Below are positions 42,830 to 50,604 of a stretch of 64,000 bases of DNA, piece by piece (position 1 is the stretch's first letter; each line of letters opens with the position of its first letter). The notes beneath the pieces are model-generated. The model worked only from the letters and a program-made list of their open reading frames with translations. It was not told the DNA's origin and did no database searches. Both the position numbers and the translations under genes were made by a program. Source of the DNA: Egicoccus sp. AB-alg6-2 (GTDB lineage Bacteria > Actinomycetota > Nitriliruptoria > Nitriliruptorales > Nitriliruptoraceae); contig NZ_JBGUAY010000008.1 in assembly GCF_041821025.1 (NCBI RefSeq), positions 62,001 through 126,000 on the forward strand, in the 5' to 3' direction.

Positions 42830-43816
42830 ATGGACGACGAGCTGCTCGCCTCGCACGTCGAGGCGATCCACGGCGTCGCGCTCGAGGACTTCACCGCCGA
42901 ACGCGACCGCCGGGTCAAGCAGCTGAGAGCCGACGGGCACAAGGAGGAAGCGGCCGCGCTCAAGGCGCGCCGCAAGCCGACGGTCCCGGCGTGGGCCGTC
43001 GACCAGGTGGCGAGACAGGCACCGGACGACGTCGAGGCGCTCCTGCGCGCCGCCGCCGACCTGCGCACGGCACAGCATCGCGCCGCCAGCGGCCGTGGCG
43101 CGCACGGGATGCGGGAGGCATCGCGGCACCTGCGCGACCTGGTCGGCGAGCTGCGCGAGCGCGGCGGCCGGATCCTCGCCGAGGCCGGCACCCGCCCCGA
43201 CGCCCACCTCGACGAGGTGGAGCAGACCATCTTCGCCGCGGCCGTGGACCCCGAGCACCACGACACGCTGCGTCGCGGCACCTTCGCTGCCGTGCTGCCC
43301 GGACCGGGGTTCGGCGGGCTCGGCTTCGGGCTCGCCGCCCTCCCCGACCTCCCCGAACCTGCGCCCGCCGACGATCCCGACCACGCCGACGAGACGGCGG
43401 ACGGCCTGGCCGATGCCGCCGAGGCCGAACGCACCGCCGCTGACGAGCGCCGGGCGACCGAGGAGGACCGGCAGGCGGAGGCGGAGCGGCAGGCCGAGGA
43501 AGAGCGCCGGGCAGCCGAGGAGGACCGGCAGGCGGAGGCGGAACGGCAGGCCGAGGAAGAGCGCCGGGCCGAGGCCGCACGCGTGCTCGCGGCCCGCCGC
43601 CGGGAGCTGACACGACGCATCGACGCGCTCGAGGGCGCGCTCGAGAAGCAGGCGGAGCGGGTTCGCCGGGCACAGGAGCGGGCCGACGACCTGCAGGCCC
43701 GCGCCGACGCGGCGCGCGCCGACGCCGAGGCGGCCCGCACGGACCTCGAGGACTACGAGCGCGACCTGGCCGTCGCGCGCGAGGAGCTCGCGGACCTCGC
43801 CGCGCCCGACGCCTGA
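42830..43816 (+). CDS. Coiled-coil protein of unknown function, downstream of ku
   Basis: 328 residues from ATG 42830. Residues about 1-150 are globular-looking and begin [31 protein letters not shown]; the rest is a long charged coiled coil. Part of the coil is an exact 19-residue repeat (57 bp, 43460-43573). A short hydrophobic glycine-rich patch ([18 protein letters not shown]) lies at about 156-172. The gene follows ku by 43 bases on the same strand. Similar coiled-coil proteins near ku occur in other actinobacteria, so a link to DNA-end handling is possible, but nothing in the sequence proves it. Confidence 0.75.
   Translation: MDDELLASHVEAIHGVALEDFTAERDRRVKQLRADGHKEEAAALKARRKPTVPAWAVDQVARQAPDDVEALLRAAADLRTAQHRAASGRGAHGMREASRHLRDLVGELRERGGRILAEAGTRPDAHLDEVEQTIFAAAVDPEHHDTLRRGTFAAVLPGPGFGGLGFGLAALPDLPEPAPADDPDHADETADGLADAAEAERTAADERRATEEDRQAEAERQAEEERRAAEEDRQAEAERQAEEERRAEAARVLAARRRELTRRIDALEGALEKQAERVRRAQERADDLQARADAARADAEAARTDLEDYERDLAVAREELADLAAPDA
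43460..43573 (+). repeat. 57-bp tandem repeat inside the coiled-coil gene
   Basis: The unit beginning GAGGAGGACCGGCAGG appears at 43460 and again at 43517 with only a few differences, encoding two copies of a 19-residue coiled-coil unit ([18 protein letters not shown]). The repeat would add or remove about five heptad-like turns if it changed copy number. Confidence 0.9.
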
Positions 43817-43828
43817 TCCGGTCGCGCG

Positions 43829-43909
43829 CCATGTCGCGCACGCGCCTCCCTGTCGCGCCCAACCCGCAGCAGTGCGGGATCGGCGCGACATGGGTGAGCA
43901 GCCGCGACA
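43829..43909. promoter_or_regulatory. TGTCGCG inverted-repeat cluster before the agmatinase gene
   Basis: TGTCGCG occurs at 43832-43838 and 43851-43857, and its reverse complement CGCGACA at 43884-43890 and 43903-43909. TGTCGCGCC (43851-43859) and GGCGCGACA (43882-43890) enclose a second perfect stem CCCGCA/TGCGGG (43863-43868/43873-43878) with loop GCAG. The whole region sits between the coiled-coil stop (43816) and the agmatinase start (43960). It could be an operator cluster, a terminator-like hairpin for the upstream gene, or a dispersed intergenic repeat. Confidence 0.75.
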
Positions 43910-43959
43910 TCGTCGGCTGCTTGACTCGTGGCCCGTACCGACGTCGAGGAACGCCGTCC

Positions 43960-45045
43960 ATGTCCGCCGCCGAACCACCGGTCGCCCCCGCCTCGTCGAC
44001 CGGCGCCGCCTCGCCGGCCGGCGCCGCCTCGCCGGCCGGCGCCGCCTCGCCGGCCGGCCGCGCCGACTCCGCAGGCCCCGTCGGGTCGGCCGGTCCCGTC
44101 GGCCCGGTCGACGCGACCGTGGTGCCGCGGTTCGCCGGCCCGGCAACGTTCTCCCGTCTGCCGCGGCGCGACGAGGTGACCCGGATGGACGTCGCCGTGG
44201 TCGGCGTCCCCTTCGACTCCGGGGTGAGCTATCGGCCCGGCGCCCGCTTCGGCCCCGCGCACGTCCGCGAGTCCTCGCGACTGCTGCGGCCGTTCAACCC
44301 GGCCCTCGGGGTGTCGCCCTTCGCCGCGCAGCAGGTCGTCGACGCCGGCGACATCGCCTGCAACCCCTTCGACATCCCGGAAGCGATCGCGGCGGTCGAA
44401 CGCGGGGCCCGGGAGCTGGTGGCCGCCGGCGCGAAGCTGCTGACGATCGGTGGCGACCACACCATCGCCCTGCCGTTGTTGCGGGTCATGGCGGCCGAGC
44501 ACGGACCCATCTCGGTGGTGCACTTCGACGCCCACCTCGACACCTGGGACACCTATTTCGGCGCGCCGACGACGCACGGCACCCCGTTCCGCCGCGCGTC
44601 CGAGGAGGGGCTGATCGATCCGGAGGGCTCGATCCACGTCGGCATCAGGGGTCCGCTCTACGCGCCGCAGGACCTGGTCGACGACGCTGCGCTCGGCTTC
44701 ACCGCGATCACCTGCCCCGACCTCGAGGTGGACGGCATCGCGGTGGCGATCGAGCGGATCCGAGCGCGCGTGCAAGACCGGCCCGTGTACGTGTCGCTCG
44801 ACATCGACGTCCTCGATCCCGCGCACGCCCCGGGTACGGGCACCCCCGAGGCGGGCGGCATGACCAGCCGTGAGCTGCTGCACGTCCTGCGCAGCTTCGC
44901 CGACCTGCACCTGGTCTCCGCCGACGTCGTCGAGGTGTCGCCCGCCTACGACCACGCCCAGCTGACCGGCATCGCCGCCGCGCACGTCGGCTACGAGCTG
45001 ATCAGTGCCATGGCGCCGACGGTGGCGGGTGCGGACGATGTCTGA
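43960..45045 (+). CDS. speB: Agmatinase-type ureohydrolase with repetitive N-terminal extension
   Basis: 361 residues from ATG 43960, with GAGGAA upstream. The N-terminus is low-complexity and carries the 18-bp repeat at 44002-44055. The ureohydrolase core has the binuclear manganese sites [24 protein letters not shown] and [22 protein letters not shown]. This is close to SpeB-like agmatinases, but guanidinobutyrase or arginase-like use cannot be excluded. It would hydrolyse agmatine to putrescine and urea. It overlaps by eight bases the FAD oxidoreductase gene, which suggests a polyamine or guanidino compound pathway. Confidence 0.88.
   Translation: MSAAEPPVAPASSTGAASPAGAASPAGAASPAGRADSAGPVGSAGPVGPVDATVVPRFAGPATFSRLPRRDEVTRMDVAVVGVPFDSGVSYRPGARFGPAHVRESSRLLRPFNPALGVSPFAAQQVVDAGDIACNPFDIPEAIAAVERGARELVAAGAKLLTIGGDHTIALPLLRVMAAEHGPISVVHFDAHLDTWDTYFGAPTTHGTPFRRASEEGLIDPEGSIHVGIRGPLYAPQDLVDDAALGFTAITCPDLEVDGIAVAIERIRARVQDRPVYVSLDIDVLDPAHAPGTGTPEAGGMTSRELLHVLRSFADLHLVSADVVEVSPAYDHAQLTGIAAAHVGYELISAMAPTVAGADDV
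44002..44055 (+). repeat. Three exact 18-bp tandem repeats in the agmatinase N-terminal region
   Basis: GGCGCCGCCTCGCCGGCC occurs three times in direct succession (44002-44019, 44020-44037, 44038-44055), encoding GAASPA three times. The copies keep the reading frame. This is not a CRISPR array, since there are no spacers. Confidence 0.92.
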
Positions 45046-46180
45046 CCAGGCGGCGCACGACCCGGGCCCGCCGCCGGCCTGGGGCACGGTGGGAGCGGCC
45101 GCCCGGGAGCTCCCACCGGTCGCGCCCGTCGTCGAGCCCCTCGGCGCGGACGTGTGCGTGATCGGGCTGGGCGCCTCCGGTCTTACCGCGGCGTTGCACC
45201 TCGCCGACCGCGGCGCCGACGTGGTGGCCGTCGACGCCCACGGCATCGCCGCCGCCGCGGCCGGGCGCAACGGCGGCTTCCTGCTGGCTGGGCTCGCGCA
45301 CTTCCATCACGACGCCGTGGCGGCGTACGGCCGCGACCGTGCCGTCGCGCTCTACCGCTGGACCCTCGACGAGCTCGAGCGGACGCTCGAATGGTTGCCC
45401 GAGCCCGTCGCCCGACGGGTCGGAAGCCTGCGCATCGCCGCGGACGCCGAGGAGCGCCGGGACTGTCGCCGGATGTTGGCGCAGCTGCAGGCCGACGGTC
45501 TTCCGGCGGAGGACTACGACGGTCCCGAGGGCGTCGGCGTCCTCCTCCCGACGGACGCGGCCATGGATCCGAGGGCCCGCTGCGCCGTGTTGGCCGAACG
45601 TGCGGTGGCTGCCGGCGTCAGGCTCCATGCCCCCTTCCGCGTGGCCGAACTCCGGCCCGGGACGGTGCACGGTGTCGAAGGCGAGGTCCGGGCCGACCGC
45701 GTGATCGTCGCCGTCGACGGTGGGCTCGACCGCGTGGTTCCGGAACTGGCGGGGCGGGTGGACAGCGTGCGGCTGCAGATGCTCGCGACCGCTCCGGATC
45801 ACGGTGTGGACCTGCCACGCCCGGTCTATCGGCGGTGGGGTTACGACTACGTCCAGCAACTGCCCACCGGTGAGGTGCTGCTCGGCGGCTTCCGGGACCG
45901 CGGTGTCGACGAGGTGGGCGCACCACCGCTCCCGAGCGCGGTCGTGCAGGACCACCTCGACACCGAACTGCGCCGGCTGGGCGTCACGGCACCCGTGACG
46001 CACCGCTGGGCGGCTCGGGCCGGCTTCACCGCGGACAAGCTGCCGATCTGCGCAGAGCTGCGTCCGGGCGTGTTCGTGATCGGCGGCTACAGCGGTCACG
46101 GCAACGTCATCGGGACGGCGTGTGGGCGGTTGGCGGCGGACGCCGCCCTGGACGGGACACCGCTGCGACTGCCGGCCTGA
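45038..46180 (+). CDS. FAD-dependent amine/amino-acid oxidoreductase (DAO family)
   Basis: 380 residues from ATG 45038, eight bases inside the agmatinase gene. The FAD dinucleotide-binding motif is [27 protein letters not shown] near the N-terminus, and [11 protein letters not shown] is typical of the D-amino-acid oxidase-like group (e.g. gamma-glutamylputrescine oxidase, sarcosine oxidase). The C-terminus shows [20 protein letters not shown]. With the agmatinase upstream the likely substrate is a polyamine such as putrescine or a derivative. The exact substrate is not shown by the sequence. Confidence 0.85.
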   Translation: MSDQAAHDPGPPPAWGTVGAAARELPPVAPVVEPLGADVCVIGLGASGLTAALHLADRGADVVAVDAHGIAAAAAGRNGGFLLAGLAHFHHDAVAAYGRDRAVALYRWTLDELERTLEWLPEPVARRVGSLRIAADAEERRDCRRMLAQLQADGLPAEDYDGPEGVGVLLPTDAAMDPRARCAVLAERAVAAGVRLHAPFRVAELRPGTVHGVEGEVRADRVIVAVDGGLDRVVPELAGRVDSVRLQMLATAPDHGVDLPRPVYRRWGYDYVQQLPTGEVLLGGFRDRGVDEVGAPPLPSAVVQDHLDTELRRLGVTAPVTHRWAARAGFTADKLPICAELRPGVFVIGGYSGHGNVIGTACGRLAADAALDGTPLRLPA

Positions 46181-46185
46181 GCGAG

Positions 46186-47259
46186 TCACGGCAGCAGGAG
46201 GCAGCTGTCACCGAACTCGTGCCAGAGGTAGCCGCTCGCGAGCGCGGCGGCGTAGGCCCGCTCGACCAGCGGCGCGCCGGCGACGGCCTCCAGCAGCGCC
46301 AGGTGTGACGCGCCCGGCGCGTGCCATCCGGTGATCAGCCCGCCGACGACCTGGGCGGGCCGCTCGGCGCCCAGCACCAGCTCGGTCCAGCCGGAGCCCG
46401 CCCGGACCAGGTGGTCGGGACCGGCGGCCGTCTCCAGTGCCCGGGTCGCCGTCGTGCCGACCGCGACGACCCGTCCCCCGCCGCGCCGGGTGTCGTTCAC
46501 CAGCCGTGCGGTGGCCTCGGGAACCTCGAAACGTTCGGGCTGGGGCGGCTCATCGGCCTCCAGCGACGACAGCCCCGCGTGGAGCACGACGGGGGCGACC
46601 TGCACCCCGCGAGCCACGAGGTCGACCAGCAACCTGGCCGTGATGGGGCGTCCCGCGCTCGCCATCTCGGCGCTGCCGGGCTGGCGGGCATGGACGGGCT
46701 GGTAGGTCGCCAGTGGCCAACGTCCGTCGAGGTAGGCGTAGGCGACCGGACGCCCGTGCGCGAGCAGGTACGGCTCGTGCGGGCACGGCGGATCCGGATG
46801 TGCGCGCCACAGGCGGCTCCCGCGCTGAACGGCCGGATCCGGATGCGCCGCGGTCAGCCGCAGTGTCACGTCGCCAGGGAGCCGAATCACGTCGCCGACG
46901 TGCGCGTCGGCCAGCGGTCCGGTGTTGTCGGGGCGTCGCACCTCGACGACCCAGGCCGTCGGATCGGCCGGATGCGGCCCGGCGACGTGTACGGCGACGG
47001 CGACGCGGCGGGCCGCATCCGGGTCCGCACGCCGCCCGTCGACTGCCGCCGGCAGCGTCGCCGAGGTGTTCACGACCAGCAGGTCACCCGGCCGCAGGTG
47101 GGCCGGTAGCGACCGGAACCGGGCGTGTTCGAGCCGGTCGGGTCGCGCCACCAACAGGCGCACCTCGTCGCGTTCGAGGCCCCTGGCCTCGGGTGGGGAC
47201 GTGGCGGTCTGCTCCGCGGTGAGCGCGAAGTCCAGGGCCGCGGTGACCTCGGCCGTCAT
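46186..47259 (-). CDS. QueA-like S-adenosylmethionine:tRNA ribosyltransferase-isomerase family protein
   Basis: 357 residues from ATG 47259, which overlaps the SDR stop (ATGA). The open frame runs to 47886, but that part is antisense-like sequence of the SDR gene. Motifs of the QueA fold are present: DRLEHARFRSLPAHLRPGDLLVVNTSATLPAAV; RPITARLLVDLVARGV; VLHAGLSSLEADEPP; NDTRRGGGRVVAVGTTATRALETAA; LITGWHAPGASHLALLEAVAG. In queuosine biosynthesis QueA adds the cyclopentene-diol from SAM. No other queuosine gene is in the window, so this may have another use. It is co-transcribed with the SDR behind the MerR-like promoter. Confidence 0.85.
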   Translation of the reverse strand: MTAEVTAALDFALTAEQTATSPPEARGLERDEVRLLVARPDRLEHARFRSLPAHLRPGDLLVVNTSATLPAAVDGRRADPDAARRVAVAVHVAGPHPADPTAWVVEVRRPDNTGPLADAHVGDVIRLPGDVTLRLTAAHPDPAVQRGSRLWRAHPDPPCPHEPYLLAHGRPVAYAYLDGRWPLATYQPVHARQPGSAEMASAGRPITARLLVDLVARGVQVAPVVLHAGLSSLEADEPPQPERFEVPEATARLVNDTRRGGGRVVAVGTTATRALETAAGPDHLVRAGSGWTELVLGAERPAQVVGGLITGWHAPGASHLALLEAVAGAPLVERAYAAALASGYLWHEFGDSCLLLP

Positions 47260-47960
47260 GCGTGCACCTCCGCGTCGGTCAACAGTTGGGCCGCCCGGTA
47301 CCGGCCACCCGCAAGGCCGTGTTCGACCAGGTACCGCAGCGCGGGGGCGACCGTGTCGGGGGTCGGGCGGTCGGAGATGTCCTCGCCCGAGAACGCGGCC
47401 TGGTGCATGTCGGTCCGGACGTCGCCGGGATCGAACGCGTGGACCGTCACCTCCGGCTGCTCGGCCGCCAGGACCCGGCCGAACTGTTCGAGTGCGGCCT
47501 TGGTCATGCCGTAGCCGCCCCAGCCCGGATAGCCCTCGACGCCCGCGTCCGAGGTGAGGTTGACCACGGTGCCGCGACGCGCGCGTAGCAGTGGCAGGAC
47601 GCGTCGCGTGAGGGCCAGCGGGGCCAACAGGTTGACCTCGAGGAGCGAACGGAGTTCGTCGAGGTCGAGTTCCTCCAGGGAGGGCAGCGGCGACGGGCCG
47701 AGCGTGCCGGCGTTGTTGACCAGCAGGTCCAGCCCACCGAGCCCGGCGGCGGCGGACGCGAGGTCGCTGCGGTGCGATGGGTCGGTCACGTCGCCGGAGA
47801 TCGCGGCGACCCGTCCCGGGGCCCGCCAGGACGCGACGGTCGCCCGGAGGGCCTGCGGGTCGCGCGCGTCGACGACGAGGTCCCACCCCGCGGTGGCGAG
47901 TTCGGCGGCGAAGGCGCGGCCGAGGCCGCGCGACGCACCGGTGACGAGGGCGATCGGCAT
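47256..47960 (-). CDS. Short-chain dehydrogenase/reductase
   Basis: 234 residues from ATG 47960, with GTGGAGGAA upstream. It begins PIALVTGASRGLGRAFAAELATAGWDLVVDARDP. NNAG occurs in LLVNNAGTLG, catalytic Ser in NLTSDAGVEG, and YGMTKAAL carries Tyr and Lys. AFDPGDVRTDM replaces the usual PGxVxTxM. The substrate is unknown. It is the first gene of a two-gene operon with the QueA-like gene and is the direct target of the promoter at 47995-48025. Confidence 0.93.
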   Translation of the reverse strand: MPIALVTGASRGLGRAFAAELATAGWDLVVDARDPQALRATVASWRAPGRVAAISGDVTDPSHRSDLASAAAGLGGLDLLVNNAGTLGPSPLPSLEELDLDELRSLLEVNLLAPLALTRRVLPLLRARRGTVVNLTSDAGVEGYPGWGGYGMTKAALEQFGRVLAAEQPEVTVHAFDPGDVRTDMHQAAFSGEDISDRPTPDTVAPALRYLVEHGLAGGRYRAAQLLTDAEVHA

Positions 47961-47994
47961 CCTGGTTCCTCCACGTCGATTGCTGACGAGCAGG

Positions 47995-48025
47995 ACCGTA
48001 AGACCTCGACCTAACTTGAGGTCAA
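47995..48025 (-). promoter_or_regulatory. MerR-family-type promoter (19-bp spacer with inverted repeat)
   Basis: Read on the minus strand, TTGACC (-35, 48020-48025) is separated by exactly 19 bp from TACGGT (-10, 47995-48000). The spacer carries ACCTCAAG and, inverted, GTCGAGGT (two mismatches). Overlong 19-bp spacing with a dyad in the spacer is the hallmark of promoters controlled by MerR-type activators such as SoxR. The ATG of the SDR gene is about 28 bases after the expected start of transcription. The cognate regulator gene is not in the window. Confidence 0.75.
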
Positions 48026-48076
48026 GTGGATCGCGAAAGCAAGTGGCACGCGACGCGACATCGCTGGCGCAAGACA

Positions 48077-48105
48077 GACGGGCGGCCCACGAAGGGCCGC
48101 CCGTC
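48077..48105 (-). terminator. Strong terminator hairpin for the 48121-48450 gene
   Basis: On the minus strand GACGGGCGGCCC (48094-48105) pairs perfectly with GGGCCGCCCGTC (48077-48088) around a five-base loop. It starts 15 bases after the stop codon of the membrane-protein gene at 48121. It is followed by TGTCTTGCG, which is only weakly T-rich. It also insulates the SDR/QueA promoter at 47995 from the upstream gene. Confidence 0.85.
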
Positions 48106-48120
48106 GAGTGCGGGGGAGAG

Positions 48121-48450
48121 TCAGGCGGCGCGGACGCCGGCCGAGGTGCCGACCGGGGCGGTGACGTCACCGTTGCGGCTGGCGATGGCCCCGACGAAGG
48201 TGCGCACGAACTCGCCGGTCGCGATCAGCACGACGCCGGTCATCAGCGGGTGGAGCCAGTCGACGCGCAGGTCCTGGCCAAAGGCGGCGAACACCGAGTA
48301 GTCCAGGCCCCACGCCAGACCAGCGGCCAGCAGGACGGCCACCGTGCGGGTGAGGGCAGTCGGGATGCGGACGGGGACGAGCTCGTCGATGGTGGCGACG
48401 ACCACGGCGAGACCGAGTGCGAGGGCAACGAGGATGACGAACGGGTACAT
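48121..48450 (-). CDS. Small membrane protein of unknown function
   Basis: 109 residues from ATG 48450, with CAAGGAGCG upstream. Three hydrophobic segments are evident: YPFVILVALALGLAVVVATI near the N-terminus, one at about 33-52 and one at about 68-86 (PLMTGVVLIATGEFVRTFVGAI). No family is recognised. The leader contains two small perfect hairpins (48486-48505 and 48464-48480). It is monocistronic and ends in a strong terminator. Confidence 0.78.
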   Translation of the reverse strand: MYPFVILVALALGLAVVVATIDELVPVRIPTALTRTVAVLLAAGLAWGLDYSVFAAFGQDLRVDWLHPLMTGVVLIATGEFVRTFVGAIASRNGDVTAPVGTSAGVRAA

Positions 48451-48598
48451 GGGGGCGCTCCTTGCCCCGTCGTCCGGGGCCTCCGGCGGGTCGCTGGTGA
48501 CCCGCTCACCACTTGGACTCCGTGCAGCGCGAATCGGTTACCGGAACATTCGCGGCGGGTTGCGCGGCCTCGGACGCGTCGTCGGCGAGGATGCGACC

Positions 48599-49162
48599 GT
48601 GGACGTCGACCCGGAACTGGTACGAGCGGTGCAGCGCGGCGACGCGGGCGCCATGGATGACCTCGTGCGCGCGTCCTACACCGACGTCTACCGCCTGTGC
48701 CACCGACTGCTCGGCGATCCGGCGGACGCCGCGGACGCGACGCAGGAGGTCTTCGTGCGGGTGATGCGTTCGGTGGTCGGATTCCGCGCCGACTCGGCCT
48801 TCGGGACCTGGCTGCACCGGGTCACCCTCAACGTCTGTGCGACGGCGCTGCGACGCCGCGGCGACGCACGCGCACGCGGCCAGGCCGCCGGTTCGGTTCC
48901 GTTCGAGCCAGACGAACAGGTCGTGGACGGTGCCGACACGGCGGGCGAGGTCGCTGCACGCGACCAGGCCGGCCGCGTCGCCGCCGCCATCGCCCGCCTC
49001 CCGCCGGTCGCGCGCGATGTCGTCGTGCTCCGTCACGTCCGGGGACTGTCGACCAAGGAGGCCGCGCGGATGCTCGACATCAGCGAGACTGCGTGCAAGG
49101 TCCGACTGCACCGGGCGCACGCCCGGCTGCGCGATCTCCTCGACGAGGGCGACGTTGACTGA
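48599..49162 (+). CDS. ECF RNA polymerase sigma factor
   Basis: 187 residues from GTG 48599 (VDVDPELVRAVQRGDAGAMDDL), with GAGGAT upstream; the frame is open to 48344 but that part overlaps the gene on the other strand. Region 2: DLVRASYTDVYRLCHRLLGDPADAADATQEVFVRVMRSVVGFRADSAFGTWLHRVTLN. Region 4: ARLPPVARDVVVLRHVRGLSTKEAARMLDISETACKVRLHRAHARL. It is the SigE/RpoE-like type with typical spacing. It overlaps the anti-sigma gene by eight bases, which fixes the pair as a unit. Confidence 0.94.
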   Translation: MDVDPELVRAVQRGDAGAMDDLVRASYTDVYRLCHRLLGDPADAADATQEVFVRVMRSVVGFRADSAFGTWLHRVTLNVCATALRRRGDARARGQAAGSVPFEPDEQVVDGADTAGEVAARDQAGRVAAAIARLPPVARDVVVLRHVRGLSTKEAARMLDISETACKVRLHRAHARLRDLLDEGDVD

Positions 49163-49568
49163 CGCGACCAACCGCATCTGCCGCGAGGTCCGGGTCCACC
49201 TGCCGCCGTACGTGGACGGCTCGGCGCCGGCGTGGCGTCGCCGACTGCTCGGCTGGCATCTCGCGCGGTGCAACGCCTGCCGAGTCGAACTGGAGCGGCA
49301 GCAGCAGGTCGCGGCGGGGCTCGAGGCACTCGGTGAGCTCCGCCAGGAGACCGCACCGCCGCCGGATCTGTTGGACACCCTGCTGGAGCGCGCCGGCCAG
49401 CCCGACCTTCGCAGCCGTGCCGCCGCCCCGGCACGCGGGGCGGTCAGTGGAGCGCGACCCGGTCTGTCCGTCGCATTGCTCGTCGCCGGCGCTCTCGCGG
49501 GCACGGCGGTCGGGTTCGCGGGCTGGCGTGGGGCACGAGCCGTGGACCGGCGGGTGCGACGCCGCTGA
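49155..49568 (+). CDS. Zinc-finger anti-sigma factor
   Basis: 137 residues from TTG 49155, overlapping the sigma factor gene. GAGGG lies about six bases upstream. The N-terminal ZAS motif is ICREVRVHLPPYVDGSAPAWRRRLLGWHLARCNACRVELE, with His-x3-Cys-x2-Cys. A membrane-spanning helix, LSVALLVAGALAGTAVGFAGW, lies near residue 105, then a basic tail. This is a membrane-bound anti-sigma factor that binds and inactivates the preceding ECF sigma factor, probably releasing it on an envelope or redox signal. Confidence 0.92.
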   Translation: MTDATNRICREVRVHLPPYVDGSAPAWRRRLLGWHLARCNACRVELERQQQVAAGLEALGELRQETAPPPDLLDTLLERAGQPDLRSRAAAPARGAVSGARPGLSVALLVAGALAGTAVGFAGWRGARAVDRRVRRR

Positions 49569-49580
49569 CCCCGTGGACTT

Positions 49581-49624
49581 GGGGACGGTCACCTCGGGGA
49601 CGGTCACGTCGGGTCGGTCACGTC
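49581..49624. repeat. Imperfect 15-bp tandem repeats between the anti-sigma and DUF2277 genes
   Basis: GGGGACGGTCACCTC (49581-49595), GGGGACGGTCACGTC (49596-49610) and GGGTCGGTCACGTC (49611-49624) run in direct succession in the 82-base gap after the anti-sigma stop. No protein or structure role is evident. Confidence 0.85.
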
Positions 49625-49650
49625 GGGGTCGCGCGACGTACGCTTCGCGC

Positions 49651-49902
49651 ATGTGCCGATCCATCCAACAGCTGCGGGGTGCACAGCCCCCCGCCACCGA
49701 TGACGAGGTCCGCGACGCCGCGCTGCAGTACGTGCGCAAGATCAGCGGGTACCGGGCTCCGTCCGCCGCCAACCAGGAGGCGTTCGACGCCGCCGTCGCC
49801 GAGGTGGCCTCGGCAACGCGCCGGTTGCTCGAAAGCCTCGTCGTCGCGCCGGGGTCGAAGCCGGCCGAGCCCGTCCAGCGCCGCGTCCGTGCCCGCGCGT
49901 AG
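49651..49902 (+). CDS. DUF2277 family protein
   Basis: 83 residues from ATG 49651, the usual length. It begins MCRSIQQLRGAQPPATDDEVRDAALQYVRKISGYR, the near-invariant DUF2277 start. The C-terminus is basic. The function is unknown; homologues occur widely in actinobacteria and other phyla. Its stop codon overlaps the GTG start of the YigZ-like gene by one base, so the two are probably co-translated. Confidence 0.9.
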   Translation: MCRSIQQLRGAQPPATDDEVRDAALQYVRKISGYRAPSAANQEAFDAAVAEVASATRRLLESLVVAPGSKPAEPVQRRVRARA

Positions 49903-50588
49903 TGGTCGAGATCGCTGACGCCGGTTTCACCGATCCACTCGACACCATCGCGGCACGGGTCCGCACCGAGTCCGAGGTGAAGGCGTCACGATTCGTCGCC
50001 GATCTCGTGCCCGTTGCGGACCTCGCGGCCGCCGAGGCCGCCATCGCCGGAATCCGTCGGGAGTTCCACGACGCGCGGCACCACTGCACCGCGTTGGTGC
50101 TCGGCCCCGACGGGCAGCAGCAGCGGTCGAGCGACGACGGTGAACCGTCCGGGACGGCGGGCGCCCCCATGCTCGCCGTCCTGCGCGGTGCCGCGGTGAC
50201 CGATGTGGTCGCCGTCGTCACGCGCTACTTCGGCGGGACGTTGCTGGGCACCGGCGGACTGGCGCGCGCCTACGGGGGCGCCGTCGGCGACGCCGTCGCG
50301 GCCGCGACACGGCTGCGTCGGCGCACCGCCCGGCGCTTCGCCGTGGACGTCGGTCACGAGGACGCCGGCCGGCTCGAGCACCGCCTCCGGGTCTTCGTCG
50401 ACGGCGCACCGGGCGCGGCGGTGACCACCGGCGCCTATGACGCGAGCGGCGCTCGTTTCGAGGTCCTCGTCCTTCCCGACGCCGCCGCGGCGTTCACGAC
50501 CCTGCTCGCCGAGAGCGGCGTCGACCACCACCTCGACGATCTCGGCACCACCGTGCGGTCCTTCGTCGTCGCCCGCGGGAGCGCCTGA
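49902..50588 (+). CDS. YigZ/IMPACT family protein
   Basis: 228 residues from GTG 49902. The N-terminal domain is UPF0029/YigZ: SEVKASRFVADLVPVADLAAAEAAI, DARHHCTALVLGP, SDDGEPSGTAGAPMLAVLRGAAVTDVVAVVTRYFGGTLLGTGGLARAYGGAV. The C-terminal part is the small DUF1949-like ferredoxin-fold domain. IMPACT family members in eukaryotes regulate the Gcn2 response; the bacterial role is unknown. It directly follows DUF2277 and is convergent with the P-ATPase gene. Confidence 0.93.
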   Translation: MVEIADAGFTDPLDTIAARVRTESEVKASRFVADLVPVADLAAAEAAIAGIRREFHDARHHCTALVLGPDGQQQRSSDDGEPSGTAGAPMLAVLRGAAVTDVVAVVTRYFGGTLLGTGGLARAYGGAVGDAVAAATRLRRRTARRFAVDVGHEDAGRLEHRLRVFVDGAPGAAVTTGAYDASGARFEVLVLPDAAAAFTTLLAESGVDHHLDDLGTTVRSFVVARGSA

Positions 50589-50604
50589 CGGTCGTGGCCG
50601 CTGG

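Noticed and set aside
44002-44055. Short repeats suggestive of a CRISPR array
   Set aside because: The three 18-bp units are adjacent, have no spacers, and lie in frame within the agmatinase gene.
46186-47886. One 566-residue frame joining the QueA-like gene to upstream sequence
   Set aside because: The upstream part is an out-of-frame reading of the SDR gene. The ATGA overlap at 47256-47259 fixes separate genes.
48464-48505. Two small hairpins in the leader of the 48121-48450 gene resembling a guanidine-II riboswitch
   Set aside because: The second loop is GACGA but neither hairpin has both the ACGR loop and matching closing pairs, and the gene is not an SMR-type transporter.
48543-48547. 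GGAAC motif as a possible autoregulated ECF promoter -35 before the sigma factor at 48599
   Set aside because: No GTT-like -10 element is found at the 16-17-base spacing expected for ECF promoters.
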